Positions 61,400 to 64,000 of a DNA stretch of 64,000 bases are shown in pieces. The notes beneath the pieces are model-generated. The model worked only from the letters and a program-made list of their open reading frames with translations. It made no database searches and was not told the DNA's origin. Each line of letters begins with the position of its first letter. Position 1 is the first letter of the stretch. Origin of the DNA: Sisyra terminalis (lineage: Eukaryota > Arthropoda > Insecta > Neuroptera > Sisyridae); assembly GCA_958496175.1 (NCBI GenBank), contig OY292275.1, positions 48,747,701 through 48,811,700 of the forward strand, written 5' to 3'. The translations under genes were made by a program, and so were the position numbers.

Positions 61400-62340
61400 C
61401 AACGAATTCGGCAGCTATTCAAATAGGTAGGAAGGTCTCGGTTGCGACGTTTGGATTGAAAAAGGGACGTGCATTTATAAGGAGGAGAATGGTTTGTTCT
61501 GAGGCTTTCACAGACAATTTCAAAGTGGATGTAATCGCGTTGGAATTGATTGAATAGTTCATTGTTTCCAGTCGAGCATAAATAAAAACTAGTTTTCTGG
61601 TAACGCTATTGGTGGACTCGACTCCATGAATGCCGATGTGGAAGTCAGCCAAGAGACACTGACTAGTTTTTGTCGGGGACAAAACACATAACCGACCGAC
61701 GACAACAGGGAGATGACGCGTCAACGGGCGGAAACCTCCTCGAATCGCATTGTCTTTCCTGACATTCATCCCCAGCAGTTTGCATTGAAAACCTGAATGT
61801 ACAGCCGGACAACCGGACAGTTGGACATGCAGACAACCAACCTAACGACAACCGTCTCTGGAAATAAAAACTTGCAATGTCTAATTATTTCGGCTTTAAT
61901 TCCAAAACTTTTTGCTTCTTCCTCGTTTTTGACTTGCTTTCGTCCACTTTCCCGTTAACGACAACAATTTCGTTCATTGAATTTTCGAGAGAAAAAAGCG
62001 CCGGATGCTGCTGCTGCTGGTGCAAGCAATGGTCATCGTGTAACAAGCGTAAACTGGTCAAGCAACCATCGAATCATTCACCCAAAAATGTCGCCTTTGA
62101 CAATCCATTTCCTTATTGCAAAAGAGCGTCAACTCGATCGATACACCAATAACGAACTCACTATCGAAAATGATGCGCCTCATTATTTTTCATATCGCAA
62201 AAAGTTGCACAATCGACTTGACAATGTCTTTGACACATTAATCAATACATCGTATAAAAAGAATGCTACTTTTTTCGTTTCAAAACATTCAACACGAAAT
62301 ATCTAACAAAAAACGCGCAACCCTACCAAAAACAATTCAC
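61400..62340. other. GC-richer island, putative conserved non-coding DNA
   Basis: This is the largest GC-richer block on the right side (61610-61860; GACGCGTCAACGGGCGGAAA, GACAACCGGACAGTTGGAC), plus a short CTG run (62009-62020). Overlapping open frames of 91-116 codons occur on both strands in different frames, the pattern expected of GC-rich non-coding DNA. No domain was recognised in any. An exon remains possible. Confidence 0.42.
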
Positions 62341-64000
62341 CAAATATGCTACTACAACAAAATGTCCTTTTTCTTGCCAATTAATTGATTCATTCTTCAA
62401 AATTCAAATTTGTAATATGATTCTAAGAAACTTGAAGATTTGAAATGGCATTATATAATACACTCAAACGATTTTGTTGATTTTTTACAGACCCTTAAAA
62501 AACCAACCCCATAGATATGGAAACTTGAAAGCAATAGATTTCTATCATCCATATCCGATTACAAAGATTAGACACAATACAATCGTTACTTTTGACAAGC
62601 CACTGTCACAATAAAACCATCACTTGACTAGTTTCATATTCAAACATTGAAACCATTGAGGTTTTTTTCTTCTTCAAAATGCATATTCAAGAAAATAAAT
62701 TCCCTTACCATCCCATAACTATCATACCCACACAACTGAAAACCTATAAAAAGATAGATATCCATAAAAATAGATTGAATTATGAACTTTTCTATAGGAT
62801 ATCAAATACTGTGCTTGATGGTTCAAGTGGATATAGTGGAGTATTCCTGGAATAATAAGAAGGATAATTCAATGTTATTGAATATTCAATTCGATGTATT
62901 TTATCGGAAAACCCAGTCGGATTTGAATGAATGCCTTTTCAAAACCAATCGATTTAATAATTCTATGTATATCATGGAAACAAATCAATTGCATAATAAA
63001 ATACATTTGAAATAATAATAATAAGAAAAAAACAAAGCTTGAAGGGTTAAAGTTTAAATATGTAGGTTTTATATTGTAATATTCGCTGGTAGTTCAGGTA
63101 GGCAAAAAGGTTTGATACAATAATGCGAAACCAACATTTTCACACTCGACCGAATATGCATAATATCTTGGGTGCATTTCTATGATTCAAACTGACATTT
63201 TAATGTTTAATAGCAGGGTTTTGTATATACGTATATGTTTGAATGTTAAGTTGTAACAACAGCGTGTTATCGCTCGTATTATTATTATTACTATAGAGAA
63301 AGAATCGCAAACCAAACCCCAACAAGTTCGAGTGCCTTTCAAGCGAACAATAATCCACCCCATCTATCCGATAATATAATGTTATTTGTGTGCAATATGT
63401 ACATATAATGTTTTGACCCTTGAATCGAAAAAAAAATGTGTAACACTGTCCCCAAAGCCATTGAAAATAAACACAATCAACAGTTTTATTGAAACATTGC
63501 ACCGACATTTCCTTTTCGTATATTTTTTTCGACATATGCTCTAATTTTGAAAATGAGACGTTGATAATTTCCTGATTAGGCAGGGGCTCGATCGGATCTC
63601 GCATCGGAAGGGTAGTAACGATGGCTGGATCAGGAAGAGAAATAAATACGTAAAATGTTTTGACATTGCGCTTCCCGCTTATTGTGTTTGATTAGATGTT
63701 CGAAAAATTCGATTTAAGATTACTTTTTAGGGAAATAGAGACTTTAATTGGGGTAGTTTTTATGATTTTTCTATAATTTGGTTGATTTTTCAGATAATTC
63801 GTATTGCAAAAATTTTAATTTCATTAAATAAATAAAAATTCAGTGATCAAAAAGGTAATTATCAAAGCCAATCTGAAATTTTATATTTTATGACTTTCAA
63901 TTATGGATACTATTATCTTTTTCAGTTTTGCTCTTTTCCAACAAAGCTTTTTAAGTCAAAAGCTCTTAACCTCAAAGTCTGTAATTATTTAATGATGTCA
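62341..64000. other. AT-rich DNA with an island at 63150-63660
   Basis: A 134-codon minus-strand frame at 63200-63604 is the longest in the window. Its translation is compositionally odd, with a poly-Asn stretch from an ATT repeat and no domain. It is more likely chance in a repeat-poor conserved block than a gene. The remaining sequence to the window end shows nothing. Confidence 0.4.

Noticed and set aside
61419..62306. Four overlapping open frames of 62-116 codons on both strands
   Set aside because: Frames on both strands at once are what GC-richer non-coding DNA produces; none shows a known family.
63200..63604. 134-codon minus-strand open frame, the longest in the window
   Set aside because: The translation includes a poly-Asn run from an ATT repeat and no conserved motif; an open frame of this length is not rare in 64 kb, so it was left inside the non-coding block.
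1..64000. CRISPR arrays, bacterial operons, ribosomal RNA genes
   Set aside because: No regularly spaced direct repeats with spacers, no Shine-Dalgarno-led coding runs and no rRNA-like conserved blocks; the sequence is eukaryotic in character.

Overview
The window is 64 kb of very AT-rich, animal-type nuclear DNA, and it holds no long open reading frame that I can assign to a cellular gene. The repeat content fits an insect: Jockey-type and RTE/CR1-like LINE relics, a tRNA-derived SINE, hAT, pogo and other small DNA transposons, and Penelope-like short elements. Order and species cannot be fixed from the sequence. The simplest reading is the inside of one or more very large introns, or a gene-poor regulatory desert. 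A consensus 5' splice site sits at the left edge. One well-framed 41-nt candidate microexon lies at 39315-39355. A 44-codon open stretch on the minus strand at 38627-38761 looks protein-like but could not be identified.

Two kinds of sequence alternate. (1) Transposon and repeat insertions, many with readable target-site duplications (TSDs): hAT-like elements at 173-1091 and 14067-14488; a pogo/Tigger-like element at 3098-3645; two tandem SINEs at 12140-12902, two more at 46157-46905 and a piece at 55266; a 5'-truncated RTE-type LINE with a 15-bp TSD at 23924-24180; decayed LINEs at 30458-31110, 37630-38165 (Jockey) and 51950-52600; small inverted-repeat elements at 33682, 56052, 59910, 60443 and 60692. 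(2) GC-richer, repeat-free islands that look like conserved non-coding or enhancer DNA, near 2.2, 4.4, 7.2, 13.1-13.5, 18.7, 21.3-22.3, 25.1, 28.6-30.0, 35.0-36.8, 39.9-40.5, 44.4-45.6, 49.4-50.6, 57.3-58.9 and 61.4-63.7 kb. Between these lies AT-rich DNA with poly-A/T tracts.

The most interesting system is a family of short elements at 16747-16860, 22993-23316 and 43464-43627. They are built from inverted arms, and the arms carry a CTGATGA / hairpin / GAAAC / GTC arrangement that resembles a type I hammerhead ribozyme, as reported in Penelope-like retroelements. The copy at 22993-23316 carries, between its arms, a 118-bp gap-free copy of sequence from 21963-22080, about 1.1 kb upstream inside a candidate regulatory island. 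This looks like local template capture. A second family with the same logic lies at 11418-11560 and 24396-24463. Clade names are inferred from remembered motifs and from TSD and terminal-repeat structure; no database search was possible.
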